From an uncultured Dialister sp. (GTDB taxonomy: Bacteria; Bacillota; Negativicutes; Veillonellales; Dialisteraceae): a stretch of DNA of 64,000 bases. A program made the position numbers and the translations under genes. Shown here piece by piece: positions 34,768 through 44,480 of the stretch (its first letter is position 1; each line of letters begins with the position of its first letter). The stretch lies in contig UQYL01000001.1 of the NCBI GenBank assembly GCA_900545365.1, positions 119,381 through 183,380 on the forward strand. Reading direction: 5' to 3'. The notes below the pieces were generated by a model. That model had not been told where the DNA came from and searched no databases. It worked only from the letters and a program-made list of their open reading frames with translations.

Positions 34768-35610
34768 TTATTTTTTCAGCTTGATATACGGAGATGTCAG
34801 GCTTGCGTCAATGTATTCGACCGCAAGTCCTCTCGCCTTTACATCGCTCACCATATTTTCCGCCAGGGCCGCTCTTTCCTGCATCTGATCCCCTTCTCCC
34901 AGATGGACCGCAATTCCGCCTCTAGTATAGGCCACGATATTTTCTGAATTTCCTATATTGATCTCCGAAAAATCATGCAGTCCGCCTGCGGAAAGCGCGT
35001 TCAGAAATTGAAGTGCGCTCTGCACTTGAGCACCGCCCGCAGTGTCTCCGAGCAGCGCATTCCCCAGCTTGACTCCTGTAACGATCGGCGATTTCACTTC
35101 TTCTACAGTGCTGCCGGTCTGTATGACCATTCCCTCTTTATCGAGCACCACATAGCCAAACTCGGCCTGCATGACTGCCAGCGGTTTTCGTTCGGTAATG
35201 GTCACATCAATATAAACGGGAAAAGAGCGGCGCACCTCCACACTGTCAATGCGCAGATCTTTTTTCAGTCGTTCTTCCAACTCCCGCGTACTGATCTGCA
35301 GCACGTTGACCGGCGCTTCTATTCCTCCGTCAAACAGCACATCTTCCCTGGATACAGATTCGTTTCCGAAGACCCGTAGATCACCAAACGGCACGGGGAA
35401 TACACAAAGCCCCGCAAAAATCAATATGACCGCCGCTGACGCCGCCGCCGCATACCTGATTTTCTTTCTTGTTCGTTTTTTTCTTCTTTTGCGCAGTTTC
35501 CGCCTCTCCTCATCCGGCGAACCGGAATGTGGAACTCCGGAAACGGATTCATTGCCCGGAGAATTATGCAGTTCTTTCTGAAACTCTCCAAAGCTTTTGA
35601 ATTCTTCCAT
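34768..35610 (-). CDS. ftsQ: Cell division protein FtsQ/DivIB
   Basis: 280 residues: a basic cytoplasmic segment (Arg/Lys-rich, about 33-50), one transmembrane helix (YAAAASAAVILIFAGLCVFPV, about 53-73), then an extracytoplasmic POTRA domain (LRVFGNESVSREDVLF onwards, about 78-150) and a beta domain. Part of the divisome scaffold with FtsL and FtsB. Follows ddl by three bases, and ftsZ follows after about 146 bases containing an AT-rich promoter-like stretch (TTGTAA, 16 bases, TATAAG). Confidence 0.9.
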   Translation of the reverse strand: MEEFKSFGEFQKELHNSPGNESVSGVPHSGSPDEERRKLRKRRKKRTRKKIRYAAAASAAVILIFAGLCVFPVPFGDLRVFGNESVSREDVLFDGGIEAPVNVLQISTRELEERLKKDLRIDSVEVRRSFPVYIDVTITERKPLAVMQAEFGYVVLDKEGMVIQTGSTVEEVKSPIVTGVKLGNALLGDTAGGAQVQSALQFLNALSAGGLHDFSEINIGNSENIVAYTRGGIAVHLGEGDQMQERAALAENMVSDVKARGLAVEYIDASLTSPYIKLKK

Positions 35611-35613
35611 ATT

Positions 35614-36549
35614 TCAGACCTTTCCCGTTGACGCTCCCAGCAGGATCCTTTCGCAGAGATGCGGAAAATCAATGCCCGCAGCCATAGCTGCTTTCGGCAC
35701 AAGACTCGTCGCAGTCATGCCCGGAATGGAATTGGCCTCCAGAAGATAAGGAATTCCCTCGGAATCCGTCCTCAGATCAAACCGGACAGCCCCTGAGCAT
35801 TCTGCCGCTTCATATCCGCAGACGGCCATCTTTTTCATTTCTTCCGCCAGTTCTTCAGGAATGTCTGCCGGCACGATATAATCCGTCGCCCCGCTGGTAT
35901 ATTTTGAATAATAATCATAGGAACCAGAGTGCGGGCAGATATGGACTACGGGAAGCGCCTCGCCGTTCAGTACTGATACGGTAAATTCTTCCCCGTCCAG
36001 GTATTTTTCCGCCAATATGCGTTCTTCTACGGAAAATACACGTTTTACCGCTTCTTCCAGCTCTTCCGGCCTTTTTACGATCTCAATACCGATCGTGGAA
36101 CCTTCACAGGCCGGTTTCAGAACCACGGGAAAGGCCATATGCGCCCGGATATCCTGCGTCACAGTCTCAATGCCGTCTTTCAAAAAATACGGCCGGGAGT
36201 CCGCCATCCGTATTCCTGCACTGCTGAAGATGCGTTTGCTCATGATCTTATCCATGGTGACAGCGCTTGCCATGACGCCCGAGCCTGTATAGGGGATGCC
36301 CAAAAGTTCCAAAACACCCTGAATCGTACCGTCTTCCCCGAATTTCCCATGAAGAGCCAGAAATACCGCATCTATTTTTGCCCCCCGCACCTGTTCTACA
36401 ATGTGGGGCGGATCATATTCAATCACTGTCGTCTGATATCCCAGCGACCGCAGCGCTTCATCAACAGCCGTCCCTGTCCGGCGGGATACCTCCGCTTCCC
36501 GGGAAGGTCCTCCGAGAATAATGCCAATACGGTTATTTTTTGTAATCAT
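35614..36549 (-). CDS. ddl: D-alanine--D-alanine ligase
   Basis: ATP-grasp ligase making the D-Ala-D-Ala dipeptide of peptidoglycan. 311 residues. IGIILGGPSREAEVSRRTG, LHGKFGEDGTIQGVLELLGIPYTGSG, the grasp loop PACEGSTIGI, and the C-terminal LEANSIPGMTATSLVPKAA are diagnostic. The ATG lies inside the end of murC (17-base overlap), with AGGA seven bases upstream. Confidence 0.97.
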   Translation of the reverse strand: MITKNNRIGIILGGPSREAEVSRRTGTAVDEALRSLGYQTTVIEYDPPHIVEQVRGAKIDAVFLALHGKFGEDGTIQGVLELLGIPYTGSGVMASAVTMDKIMSKRIFSSAGIRMADSRPYFLKDGIETVTQDIRAHMAFPVVLKPACEGSTIGIEIVKRPEELEEAVKRVFSVEERILAEKYLDGEEFTVSVLNGEALPVVHICPHSGSYDYYSKYTSGATDYIVPADIPEELAEEMKKMAVCGYEAAECSGAVRFDLRTDSEGIPYLLEANSIPGMTATSLVPKAAMAAGIDFPHLCERILLGASTGKV

Positions 36550-37939
36550 CAGCCAGTCCTTTTTCCCGAATTAACTGAATCAGCGCTTCGCCCGCCTGAT
36601 AAATATTTCCTGCGCCCATGGTAAAAATCATGTCTCCCGGTCTCGCATCCTCATACAGTTCACGCACCAGGGCCTGCAGATCCGGTGCATAACAGATTTC
36701 TTTCTCGGGAATATGTTCTTTCACCTTCCCGGGAAGAAGCCTGCCGTCGACCCCTTTGATCGGCTTTTCGCCTGCCGAATAGATATCTGTAAAATACAGT
36801 TTATCAGCACTGTCAAAGGCTGCGCCGAATTCATCCTGGAGCAGTTTTGTTCTGGAATATCGATGCGGCTGGAACGCGCAGATCACCCGATGTCCGCCGA
36901 TTTCTTTGGCTGCACTGAGCGTCGCCGCAATTTCAGTGGGATGATGCGCATAATCGTCAAGGATCCACACCCCGTTTACATAAGCTTTTGTCTCAAATCT
37001 GCGCTTTACGCCGATAAAATTCGCCAGAGATGCGGAAATTGTCCGAAACGGCAGTCCGTAGTACAATCCGACCGTCACAGCGGCCAGCGCGTCTCTTACA
37101 TTATGGGTGCCGGGGATCTGAAGCGAAATGCTTCCGAGTATCCGTCCGCCTCTGCATACATCAAAAACAACGCGTCCGTTCTCATACCGTTTATTGGCCG
37201 CGCGGTATGCAGCATCTTCGCTCAGCCCGTAAGTGATCACCTTTTGGTTGATCCGAGGAAGCACATCCCGCACGCCCTGGCTGTCTATGCAGACGACCGC
37301 CGCGCCGTTTGGATCAGTAATGTGGCTGATAAATTCGACAAACGCCGATTTTATATTTTCCACTGTCCCGTAATGATCGAGATGATCGTCCTCAATATTC
37401 GTCACCACGGCGATGCTGCTCTGAAATTTCAAAAAAGAACCGTCGCTTTCATCCGCTTCGGCGATGACATAGTCTCCCTGCCCCAGGCAGGAATTTCCGT
37501 GAAGATAATCTACAGCGCCGCCGAGAATGATCGTCGGATCGGTTCCCGCATCCCGAAAGACCTGACCGATCATGGCAGATGTCGTTGATTTCCCATGCGC
37601 GCCCGCCACGGCGATCCCTTTGCCCCAGTGAAACATGGCGGCAAGCACATCAGACCGGTGATAAACCGGGATCCCCTTCTTTTTCGCTGCGGCCAATTCC
37701 GGATTATCTTCCGAGATGGCAGAAGAAATGACGATGCCGTCAGCGCCGTCGATATGCGCCGCGTCATGGCCGATATAAATATCCGCTCCCTGGCGGCGCA
37801 TAAATTGCAGATAGTCAGATTCATTTTTATCTGAACCGGAAATTTTCATTCCCTTTTCGATCAAGATCTCCGCGAGAGCCCGCATTCCCATGCCGCCAAT
37901 GCCGATGAAGTGCAGGCGCTGAAAATGTTTTAAGTCCAT
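36533..37939 (-). CDS. murC: UDP-N-acetylmuramate--L-alanine ligase
   Basis: Adds L-Ala to UDP-MurNAc. 468 residues with three Mur-ligase domains: HFIGIGGMGMRALAEIL (N-terminal UDP site), GAHGKSTTSAMIGQVF (ATP loop near 108), DDYAHHPTEIAATLSAAKE (C-terminal). Two ATGs are close: the first (37945) abuts GAGGG, the second (37939) sits six bases away and is chosen. The murB gene that often follows murC is missing; ddl comes next. Confidence 0.96.
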   Translation of the reverse strand: MDLKHFQRLHFIGIGGMGMRALAEILIEKGMKISGSDKNESDYLQFMRRQGADIYIGHDAAHIDGADGIVISSAISEDNPELAAAKKKGIPVYHRSDVLAAMFHWGKGIAVAGAHGKSTTSAMIGQVFRDAGTDPTIILGGAVDYLHGNSCLGQGDYVIAEADESDGSFLKFQSSIAVVTNIEDDHLDHYGTVENIKSAFVEFISHITDPNGAAVVCIDSQGVRDVLPRINQKVITYGLSEDAAYRAANKRYENGRVVFDVCRGGRILGSISLQIPGTHNVRDALAAVTVGLYYGLPFRTISASLANFIGVKRRFETKAYVNGVWILDDYAHHPTEIAATLSAAKEIGGHRVICAFQPHRYSRTKLLQDEFGAAFDSADKLYFTDIYSAGEKPIKGVDGRLLPGKVKEHIPEKEICYAPDLQALVRELYEDARPGDMIFTMGAGNIYQAGEALIQLIREKGLADDYKK

Positions 37940-37950
37940 ATGCATCCCTC

Positions 37951-39063
37951 TTACCTGTCTGCCAAAGACAACGCCATACGGGCGATCTCTTCCCCCGCAT
38001 GGATTTTTCCTATTTTTCTGCTGGATTCCGCCATTTCCGCCAGAATCTCAGGATTATTTTTCAATCCTTCAATATCCTGAATCAGTTCTTCCGCTGTCAG
38101 GAACCGGTCGACGATCATTTTCGCCGCGCCGCCTGCCACAAAGACACGCGCATTATATGTCTGGTGATCTTCCGCCGCATAAGGGTACGGCACAAGGATA
38201 GAAGGCAGCCCTCGGGCAGCCAGTTCTGCCAAACCGACCGCGCCTGCCCGGTAAATGACCAGATCCGCTGCCGCCAGAGCCGTCGGCATATCTTTCTGAT
38301 AACTGATGATCCGGCTGCCTCTGCCAAACCGTCCCTTTTCGTCCACATGGCCAAGCTCTTCTTTTACCCGGTCAAATTCTCCCGTCCCGGTGACGTGATA
38401 GAGGCAAATGTCTCCGGTATGTGCAAAATGACGATGTACTCCGATCATCGCCTGATTAATAGTTCTGGCGCCCCGGCTCCCTCCGGCTGTCAGCACCATG
38501 AAAGCGCCGTCGGGAATCCCGAGCTTTTCTCTGGACTCGGCCCGCTTGGAAAGCATGACTTCCCTGCGCACCGGATTTCCCGTATATACGCATTTCTCCG
38601 GATGGGGAAATCTGGTTCTCGCTTCTTCATATCCGAGCGCAATTTTATCCACCACACGGCTCAAGATCTTATTCGTTACGCCGGGAATGACATTCTGCTC
38701 CTGAATCATCGTGGGAATATGGCTGAGCGCCGCCGCCATAAGAATGGGGCCGCAGACATAACCGCCCGTACCGATGACCACATCCGGTTTGAAACGGGAC
38801 AAAATACGCCGCGCTTTCCAGAGCCCGCCCGCCGCTTTCAAAAGGACCTTGATATTCTCCGGAGTCAGTTTCCTTTTCAGCCCTGCCGACGGAAGCGCCG
38901 CGAAATCATAGCCTTCCCCCGGTATCAGAGAAGCCTCCATCCCATTGGGCGTACCCACAAAAAGGATCTCCGCATCGGTCAGCCTTTCGATTTCTCTCGC
39001 AATCGTAATAGCCGGATAAATATGGCCGCCGGTTCCTCCGCCGGACAAAATAACTCGTTTCAT
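37951..39063 (-). CDS. murG: UDP-N-acetylglucosamine--undecaprenyl-PP-MurNAc-pentapeptide transferase
   Basis: GT28 enzyme forming lipid II on the cytoplasmic membrane face. About 370 residues. LSGGGTGGHIYPAITIA near the N-terminus, IGTGGYVCGPILMAA near 95, LTAGGSRGARTINQAM near 180 and IYRAGAVGLAELAARGLPSILVPYP near 265-290 are the classic motifs. The frame opens with a TTG at 39090; the ATG at 39063 with an AAGGA upstream gives the normal N-terminus. ftsW, usually just before murG, is absent. Confidence 0.96.
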   Translation of the reverse strand: MKRVILSGGGTGGHIYPAITIAREIERLTDAEILFVGTPNGMEASLIPGEGYDFAALPSAGLKRKLTPENIKVLLKAAGGLWKARRILSRFKPDVVIGTGGYVCGPILMAAALSHIPTMIQEQNVIPGVTNKILSRVVDKIALGYEEARTRFPHPEKCVYTGNPVRREVMLSKRAESREKLGIPDGAFMVLTAGGSRGARTINQAMIGVHRHFAHTGDICLYHVTGTGEFDRVKEELGHVDEKGRFGRGSRIISYQKDMPTALAAADLVIYRAGAVGLAELAARGLPSILVPYPYAAEDHQTYNARVFVAGGAAKMIVDRFLTAEELIQDIEGLKNNPEILAEMAESSRKIGKIHAGEEIARMALSLADR

Positions 39064-39108
39064 CGCCGAATCATTCCTTCGTGAAATCAATCAGAATATG
39101 CCGTTCTG

Positions 39109-40449
39109 TCACTGCAGCGCATGGACTATATTCTTAAAATCCCGCCCGCGCTCCGTATAGGCACGATACATATCATAACTGGAGCAGGCCGGTGAAAGCA
39201 GAACGCTGTCTCCTTCTTTCGCTTCCGCTGCCGCTTTTTCCACCGCATCTTTCATGGAATCCGCCATGATAATACGCCTGACCCCCGCTCGGCGGGCCGC
39301 TTCATAAAACCGTTTCGCCGCCGCGCCGATCAGGATGAGGCAGCTTACATGCTCCCGCACGAAGGCCATAAAATCTTCCAGCGGTGTCTCTTTATCATGT
39401 CCGCCCGCGATCAGAATGACCGGGGAAGAAAATGCCCCTATGGCTTTCACTGCGGCGTCGGTATTGGTCGCTTTGGAATCATTGTAATAAGAAACACCGT
39501 GAAGCGTCCTCACGAATTCCAGCCGGTGTTCCAGCGGGCGATACTCCCGAAGCGCTTTTCGGATGGCTTCTGCCGGTACGCCGCCCTGATGCGCCAGAAA
39601 AGCCGCCGCCAGACAGTCCTCCATGTTATGGTGCCCCTGCACTGCCAGCTCATTTTCCCGGATGAGCCGAAGGTCTTCTTCATCCAGCCGCAGCATGAGC
39701 CATCCGTCAGACAGATATGCGCCTTCCTGCAGCTCCTCTTCCGTACTGAGATAGTACACATGCGCTCTGGCCTTTTTTACAAACTCTGCCGTCCAGGGAT
39801 CTTCTTTATTGAGGAGCAGGCTTTCTTCCGGCCCCATATTCTCAAAAATACGCGCCTTTGCCGCCGCGTAAGCTTCCATCGTATGATGCCGTTCCAGATG
39901 ATCCGGCGTTATGTTCAAAATGACTGCCGCTTTGGGCCGGAACTGATCGATAAATTCCAACTGGAAACTGGACAATTCCGCTGCGATCAGACCATTTCCC
40001 GGAACCGTCTCCGCTTCACTGCTGAGGGACATACCGATATTTCCGGCAGTTGCGCAGGGAATCCCCGCATTCCTGATCATATTGCCGAGAAGCGTCGTTG
40101 TCGTCGTTTTCCCGTTGGTTCCTGTCACAGCGAGAATCGGCGCTTCCGCGATCCGCCAGGCCAGCTCGATTTCGCTGAGCACGGGGATCCCCCGGCAAAG
40201 CGCTTCCGCCACGACGGGATTTTCCCGAGGCACCACAGGCGAAACAATGACTGTATCTTTTCCTTCCAGAAGGGCAGTCGTTTGGCTTCCGATCAGGAAT
40301 TCAGCGCCCGCGCGGAGCAGATGCTGCTTTTCCCCGCTGTCCTTTATATCATTCTTATCTGAAATCGATACGCTGCATTCCCGCTCGAGCAGCACTTTCG
40401 CCGCGCCGAGCCCGCTGATGCCGCCGCCAAGGATCAATACGTTTCGCAA
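39109..40449 (-). CDS. murD: UDP-N-acetylmuramoyl-L-alanine--D-glutamate ligase
   Basis: Adds D-Glu in peptidoglycan precursor synthesis. 446 residues. VLILGGGISGLGAAKVLLE, ATP loop AVTGTNGKTTTTTLLGNMI near 111-129, and the C-terminal YNDSKATNTDAAVKAIG are typical. The start is a TTG (40447-40449) eight bases after GGAGG; no ATG is better placed. Confidence 0.96.
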   Translation of the reverse strand: MRNVLILGGGISGLGAAKVLLERECSVSISDKNDIKDSGEKQHLLRAGAEFLIGSQTTALLEGKDTVIVSPVVPRENPVVAEALCRGIPVLSEIELAWRIAEAPILAVTGTNGKTTTTTLLGNMIRNAGIPCATAGNIGMSLSSEAETVPGNGLIAAELSSFQLEFIDQFRPKAAVILNITPDHLERHHTMEAYAAAKARIFENMGPEESLLLNKEDPWTAEFVKKARAHVYYLSTEEELQEGAYLSDGWLMLRLDEEDLRLIRENELAVQGHHNMEDCLAAAFLAHQGGVPAEAIRKALREYRPLEHRLEFVRTLHGVSYYNDSKATNTDAAVKAIGAFSSPVILIAGGHDKETPLEDFMAFVREHVSCLILIGAAAKRFYEAARRAGVRRIIMADSMKDAVEKAAAEAKEGDSVLLSPACSSYDMYRAYTERGRDFKNIVHALQ

Positions 40450-40473
40450 AACGTTTTCCTCCCGTTTCTCCGC

Positions 40474-41436
40474 TTAAAAGAATACGCACATAAGCGCCGC
40501 GCCTGCCGCCGCCGCCTCAACTGCCCAGAAAAACCACACAACGTGAACTTCGCTCCAGCCGCACAATTCAAAATGGTGATGGATCGGGCTCATCTTGAAT
40601 ATGCGCTTCCCCGTCAGTTTAAACGATGCGACCTGTAATATTACCGACAGCGCCTCGATAACAAAAATCAAGCCCAGGAAAATCAGCAGGAGTTCCGTCC
40701 GGGTCACTACGGAAATCCCGGCGATTGCACCGCCAAGCGCCAGAGAACCGGTATCCCCCATGAAGATCTTTGCCGGCCTGTAGTTATAAAAAAGGAATCC
40801 CGCGCAGCAGCCGACAATAACTGCTGCAAATGCGCCGATATCATCCATGCCGTACATATGACAGAACAGGGCATAAGCGCCGAAAGCAATGACGCAGCAG
40901 CCCGCCGCAAGGCCGTCCAGACCGTCAGTCAGATTCACCGCGTTCGATGCTCCGACGATGACCAGAACGACGAAAGGATAGTACAGCCAGCCGATGGAAA
41001 TATCCGTTTCCGTAAACGGAATGGCAATAGAAGAAGGAAGCCCCAGGTATTCCACACAGCCGTAGCAAAACAGGATCGACAGCAGAAGCTGACCCGCCAT
41101 TTTCTGCTTGACTGTCAGGCCGAGATTCCGCTTTTTTTCCGCCTTGATAAAATCGTCCAGAAAACCGAGCAGTGCGTGCCCCAGCGTGATCAGTACCAGG
41201 AGCAGCACAGACGGATCAAAGAGCTGATTGCCTGCGATCACAAGCACTGCGGCCAACATCATAAAAAGCCCGCCCATGGTCGGCGTCCCGGCCTTGAGCC
41301 GGTGAGATTTCGGTCCCTCTTCCCGGATCGACTGACGCGCCTTGTATTTTCTGGCCAGCGGGATTGCTCCGGCCCCCAGAATAACCGCCGCAGCCGCCGC
41401 TTCAATGATATAGATCAAATATCCGGTCAAATCCAT
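40474..41436 (-). CDS. mraY: Phospho-N-acetylmuramoyl-pentapeptide-transferase
   Basis: Polytopic membrane enzyme making lipid I. 320 residues with about ten hydrophobic helices. Signatures: KAGTPTMGGLFMM near 49, the Asp-rich LGFLDDFIKAEKKRNLGLT near 91-109, NAVNLTDGLDGLAAG near 162 and GDTGSLALGG near 226, with the C-terminal SPIHHHFELCGW. Three bases after murF. Confidence 0.97.
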   Translation of the reverse strand: MDLTGYLIYIIEAAAAAVILGAGAIPLARKYKARQSIREEGPKSHRLKAGTPTMGGLFMMLAAVLVIAGNQLFDPSVLLLVLITLGHALLGFLDDFIKAEKKRNLGLTVKQKMAGQLLLSILFCYGCVEYLGLPSSIAIPFTETDISIGWLYYPFVVLVIVGASNAVNLTDGLDGLAAGCCVIAFGAYALFCHMYGMDDIGAFAAVIVGCCAGFLFYNYRPAKIFMGDTGSLALGGAIAGISVVTRTELLLIFLGLIFVIEALSVILQVASFKLTGKRIFKMSPIHHHFELCGWSEVHVVWFFWAVEAAAAGAALMCVFF

Positions 41437-41439
41437 GAC

Positions 41440-42822
41440 TTATTCTTCTTCCCCTCTCCAGAGATCCGCAATTTTATCCAGATGCATGGCATGAGACGCT
41501 TTAATCAGCACCGCATCGCCTTCGCCGCAGTGACCTTTCAGATAATCCGCCGCTTCTTCCGCGCTGGAAAGACAGACGGTCTCCATGCCTCCCGTCGCCG
41601 CTTCCTCCGCCATCAGCCGGCCAAGTCCGCCTACGGAAATCATCAGATCAAATCCCAGCTCCGCCGCCTTTTTTCCCATAGAGCGGTGCAGTTCTTCCGC
41701 ATACTGACCGAGTTCCAGCATATCTCCCACCACGAGGATGTGCCGTTTCCCCGGAAGCTGGAGCAGCGCCCGAAACGCCATCTCCAGGGAGAGCGGATTG
41801 GCATTATAGGAATCATCCAGCACCAGAGCGCCGCGGATGCGGCGTAATTTCTGGCTGTCCCCCTGCGGCGTAAATTCTTCCAGCGCTTCTTTGATCAAAG
41901 AAAACGGCACGCCAAGAAAGCGCCCCGCAGCCGCCGCGGCAAGCGCGTCATATACATTATGGATTCCAAACAGTTTCAAGTGCACATCTTCGGCTTCTTC
42001 ACCGATGACGCACCGGAAATCCGTGCCTTCCGGGCGGAATTTGATCTGTTCCGCATACACGTCCTTCTGCCGCAGTACGCCGTATGAAATAACGCGTCCG
42101 GAGAATGAATCCCCCATGGCGCGGACAAAATCGTCGTCTTCATTCAGCACAGCCGTACCGTCTTTCGGCAGGGCCTCGATCAGCTCGCTTTTCGCTTTCG
42201 CGATGTTCTCTCTGCTGCCGAGGATGCCGATATGAGAAGTTCCCACATTGGTCACGATGCCCAAGGAAGGGAGCGCTGTGCGGCACAATTCCGCGATTTG
42301 CCCGAAACCGCGCATCCCCATTTCCGTCACGCACACCTGATCTTCTTCGGTAAGCGACAAAAGCGTATGGGAAAGCCCGATCTCATTATTAAAATTTTTC
42401 TTCGTATGGCATACGCGGTATTTCTTTTTTAAAATGGCCGAGACCATGTCCTTTGTCGTCGTCTTCCCGTTCGAACCGGTCACAGCCACGACGGGAATAT
42501 CAAACCGAAGGCGATGAAAGCGCGCCAGTCCCTCCAGCGCTGTCAGCGTATTTTCCGCCAAAATGACCGCCGTGCCTTCCGGGACAATTTCCGCGGCGTC
42601 CCGGCGGGACGTCAGCACCGCCGATGCGCCTCCGGCGGCGGCCGCCGCCAGGAACTGATGTCCGTCGAAATTTTCACCGGCCAGAGGGATGAAAAGATCC
42701 CCCTCCCGAAGACTTCGGGTATCCGTACTGACGCCGGAACAGCTCCGAGCCGCGCCCGGTTTGATCAAATCTCCGCCGGTCGCTTCCAAAATCTCGTTTA
42801 TCGTAAAAGCTGCCATCATCAT
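41440..42822 (-). CDS. murF: UDP-MurNAc-tripeptide--D-alanyl-D-alanine ligase
   Basis: Adds the D-Ala-D-Ala dipeptide. 460 residues. VVAVTGSNGKTTTKDMVSAIL is the ATP loop (near 110-130), NFNNEIGLSHTLL follows, and LDDSYNANPLSLEMA lies in the C-terminal part. The first of three consecutive ATGs overlaps the murE stop (ATGA). Upstream of mraY in the usual order. Confidence 0.97.
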   Translation of the reverse strand: MMMAAFTINEILEATGGDLIKPGAARSCSGVSTDTRSLREGDLFIPLAGENFDGHQFLAAAAAGGASAVLTSRRDAAEIVPEGTAVILAENTLTALEGLARFHRLRFDIPVVAVTGSNGKTTTKDMVSAILKKKYRVCHTKKNFNNEIGLSHTLLSLTEEDQVCVTEMGMRGFGQIAELCRTALPSLGIVTNVGTSHIGILGSRENIAKAKSELIEALPKDGTAVLNEDDDFVRAMGDSFSGRVISYGVLRQKDVYAEQIKFRPEGTDFRCVIGEEAEDVHLKLFGIHNVYDALAAAAAGRFLGVPFSLIKEALEEFTPQGDSQKLRRIRGALVLDDSYNANPLSLEMAFRALLQLPGKRHILVVGDMLELGQYAEELHRSMGKKAAELGFDLMISVGGLGRLMAEEAATGGMETVCLSSAEEAADYLKGHCGEGDAVLIKASHAMHLDKIADLWRGEEE

Positions 42823-44315
42823 TCTCCACGGATCGCGGCGCGGGCCTCCTCCCGATCATCAAAATGGATCGTCCGGTCTTTTAAGATCTGATAAGTCTCG
42901 TGGCCTTTTCCGGCGATCATTACGATATCTCCGGGCTGTGCCAGCGCAATGGCTCGGCGGATCGCCGCTCTCCTGTCAGCGATCACTTCATAAGAAGCGC
43001 CGCTCTTGAGAGCCTCCTCCTTTACGCCGGCTGCGACTTCCGCCACGATGCGGTCAGGATCTTCCGTTCTCGGATTGTCGCTCGTCACGATTACGATATC
43101 CGCATAAGAAGCGCCGATCCGTCCCATGATGGGCCGCTTCATCCTGTCGCGGTCACCGCCGCATCCGAAGACGACAATAATCCGTCCCCGGCGAATTTCT
43201 TCCGCCGTTTTCAGAATATTTTCCAGCCCGTCCGGCGTATGTGCATAGTCCACGACAACGGTAAAGGGCTGCCCTTCATCGACAAGCTCAAAGCGGCCGG
43301 GCACAGAGCGGAAATCTTTGACCGCCGCCAAGATCACGTCCATCGGCACGCCTTCACTGAGGCAGGCTGAAATGGCAGTCAGCACATTGTATACATTAAA
43401 GCGTCCCACCAGATTGGTGCGCACTTCGTACGTTTCTCCTTCAAAGCGAAGGGTAAACTCGGAAGAATTCGCATTGAACCGGATATTTTCCGCTCTGAGG
43501 TCAGAAGGCTTGTCAATGCTGTAGGTCCATGCGCGGCAGACCGCCCTGTCCACCGCCCCGCTCATGACTTCCGAATAATCGGCGTCTGCGTTGATGTGAG
43601 CGGATTTATTTCCCTTGACCTGTCCGCGTTCGGATACCTTTTTGAAGAGCAGCGCTTTTGCCGCCGCATAATTTTCCATGGTCTTATGGTAATCCAGATG
43701 GTCTTCCGTCAGGTTTGTAAATGCGGCGTTGTCAAATTCCACGCCTTCCACGCGACCGAGAGCAAGCGCATGTGACGATACTTCCATGCACACATGAGTA
43801 ACGCCTTCCGCCTGCATCTTGTACAGCATTTTTTCCAGATCGACCACATCCGGCGTTGTATTGTGCGTCGGATATTCCTTATCGCCGATCAGCATATGAA
43901 TCGTCCCGATCACGCCGGTCTTAAAGCCCGCGCGGTTCAGGATATGCGCTTCGATATGGGTCGATGTCGTCTTGCCATTGGTGCCGGTCACGGCAAGGAT
44001 CCGCATTTTTCGCGCCGGATAATCAAAGAAATACGGCGTCAGATCTTCCATGGCTCGTCTCGTGTCTTTGACATAGACCACCGCCGTATGCGCGGGAACG
44101 GAGATTTTCTTCTCCGCTACAATGACCGACGCGCCTTTTTCAGCGGCAGCTGCCGCGAAATCATGACCGTCTGCCCGCGCGCCGCAGAGACAGATAAAAA
44201 GGCTGCCCTCTCCTACTTCTCTGGAATCCGCGGTAATATCCACGACCTCCTGATTCTCATTTCCTTCCGCTTTTATATAAGCGGTATGCTTCAGCAGATC
44301 ATTCAGAAGCTTCAC
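42819..44315 (-). CDS. murE: UDP-MurNAc-L-Ala-D-Glu--2,6-diaminopimelate ligase
   Basis: Adds the third stem-peptide residue. 498 residues. DSREVGEGSLFICLCGARADGHDF, ATP loop VTGTNGKTSTHIEAHIL (near 115-131) and DNPRTEDPDRI (near 410), where DNPR is the meso-diaminopimelate specificity motif. The frame starts with a GTG at 44324, but an AGGGG site fits the GTG at 44315 better. It has its own promoter upstream and a large hairpin in the 156-base gap before it, where ftsI would normally be. Confidence 0.96.
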   Translation of the reverse strand: MKLLNDLLKHTAYIKAEGNENQEVVDITADSREVGEGSLFICLCGARADGHDFAAAAAEKGASVIVAEKKISVPAHTAVVYVKDTRRAMEDLTPYFFDYPARKMRILAVTGTNGKTTSTHIEAHILNRAGFKTGVIGTIHMLIGDKEYPTHNTTPDVVDLEKMLYKMQAEGVTHVCMEVSSHALALGRVEGVEFDNAAFTNLTEDHLDYHKTMENYAAAKALLFKKVSERGQVKGNKSAHINADADYSEVMSGAVDRAVCRAWTYSIDKPSDLRAENIRFNANSSEFTLRFEGETYEVRTNLVGRFNVYNVLTAISACLSEGVPMDVILAAVKDFRSVPGRFELVDEGQPFTVVVDYAHTPDGLENILKTAEEIRRGRIIVVFGCGGDRDRMKRPIMGRIGASYADIVIVTSDNPRTEDPDRIVAEVAAGVKEEALKSGASYEVIADRRAAIRRAIALAQPGDIVMIAGKGHETYQILKDRTIHFDDREEARAAIRGE

Positions 44316-44358
44316 TTTATTCACCCCTATTGTGTCAGTGGCTCAGTAAACCTTACTT

Positions 44359-44387
44359 ATCATATCCCAAAAGGTCTGATGTTACAA
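44359..44387 (-). promoter_or_regulatory. Internal promoter for murE and downstream wall genes
   Basis: Minus strand TTGTAA (44382-44387), 17-base spacer, TATGAT (44359-44364), about 43 bases before the murE start. Confidence 0.6.
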
Positions 44388-44389
44388 TA

Positions 44390-44442
44390 GCGGTCCCCGG
44401 AGCCGCGGACACCATATCTTGTATCCTGCCCCGAAAGACCGC
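44390..44442 (-). other. Long imperfect hairpin between ftsL and murE
   Basis: 53 bases that fold on either strand into three stacked helices: GCGGTC/GACCGC, CGGGGC/GCTCCG and GGATAC/GTGTCC (minus-strand reading), separated by small internal loops. No T run follows, so it is not an ordinary terminator. It lies two bases before the -35 of the murE promoter. Function unknown. Confidence 0.6.
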
Positions 44443-44480
44443 TTCTCATTTCTCCGTGATTTCAGCTTCAACACAACAAC

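Noticed and set aside
44325..44480. Remnant of ftsI in the gap before murE
   Set aside because: Translation of all three minus-strand frames shows only a frame of about 30 codons with no penicillin-binding motif.
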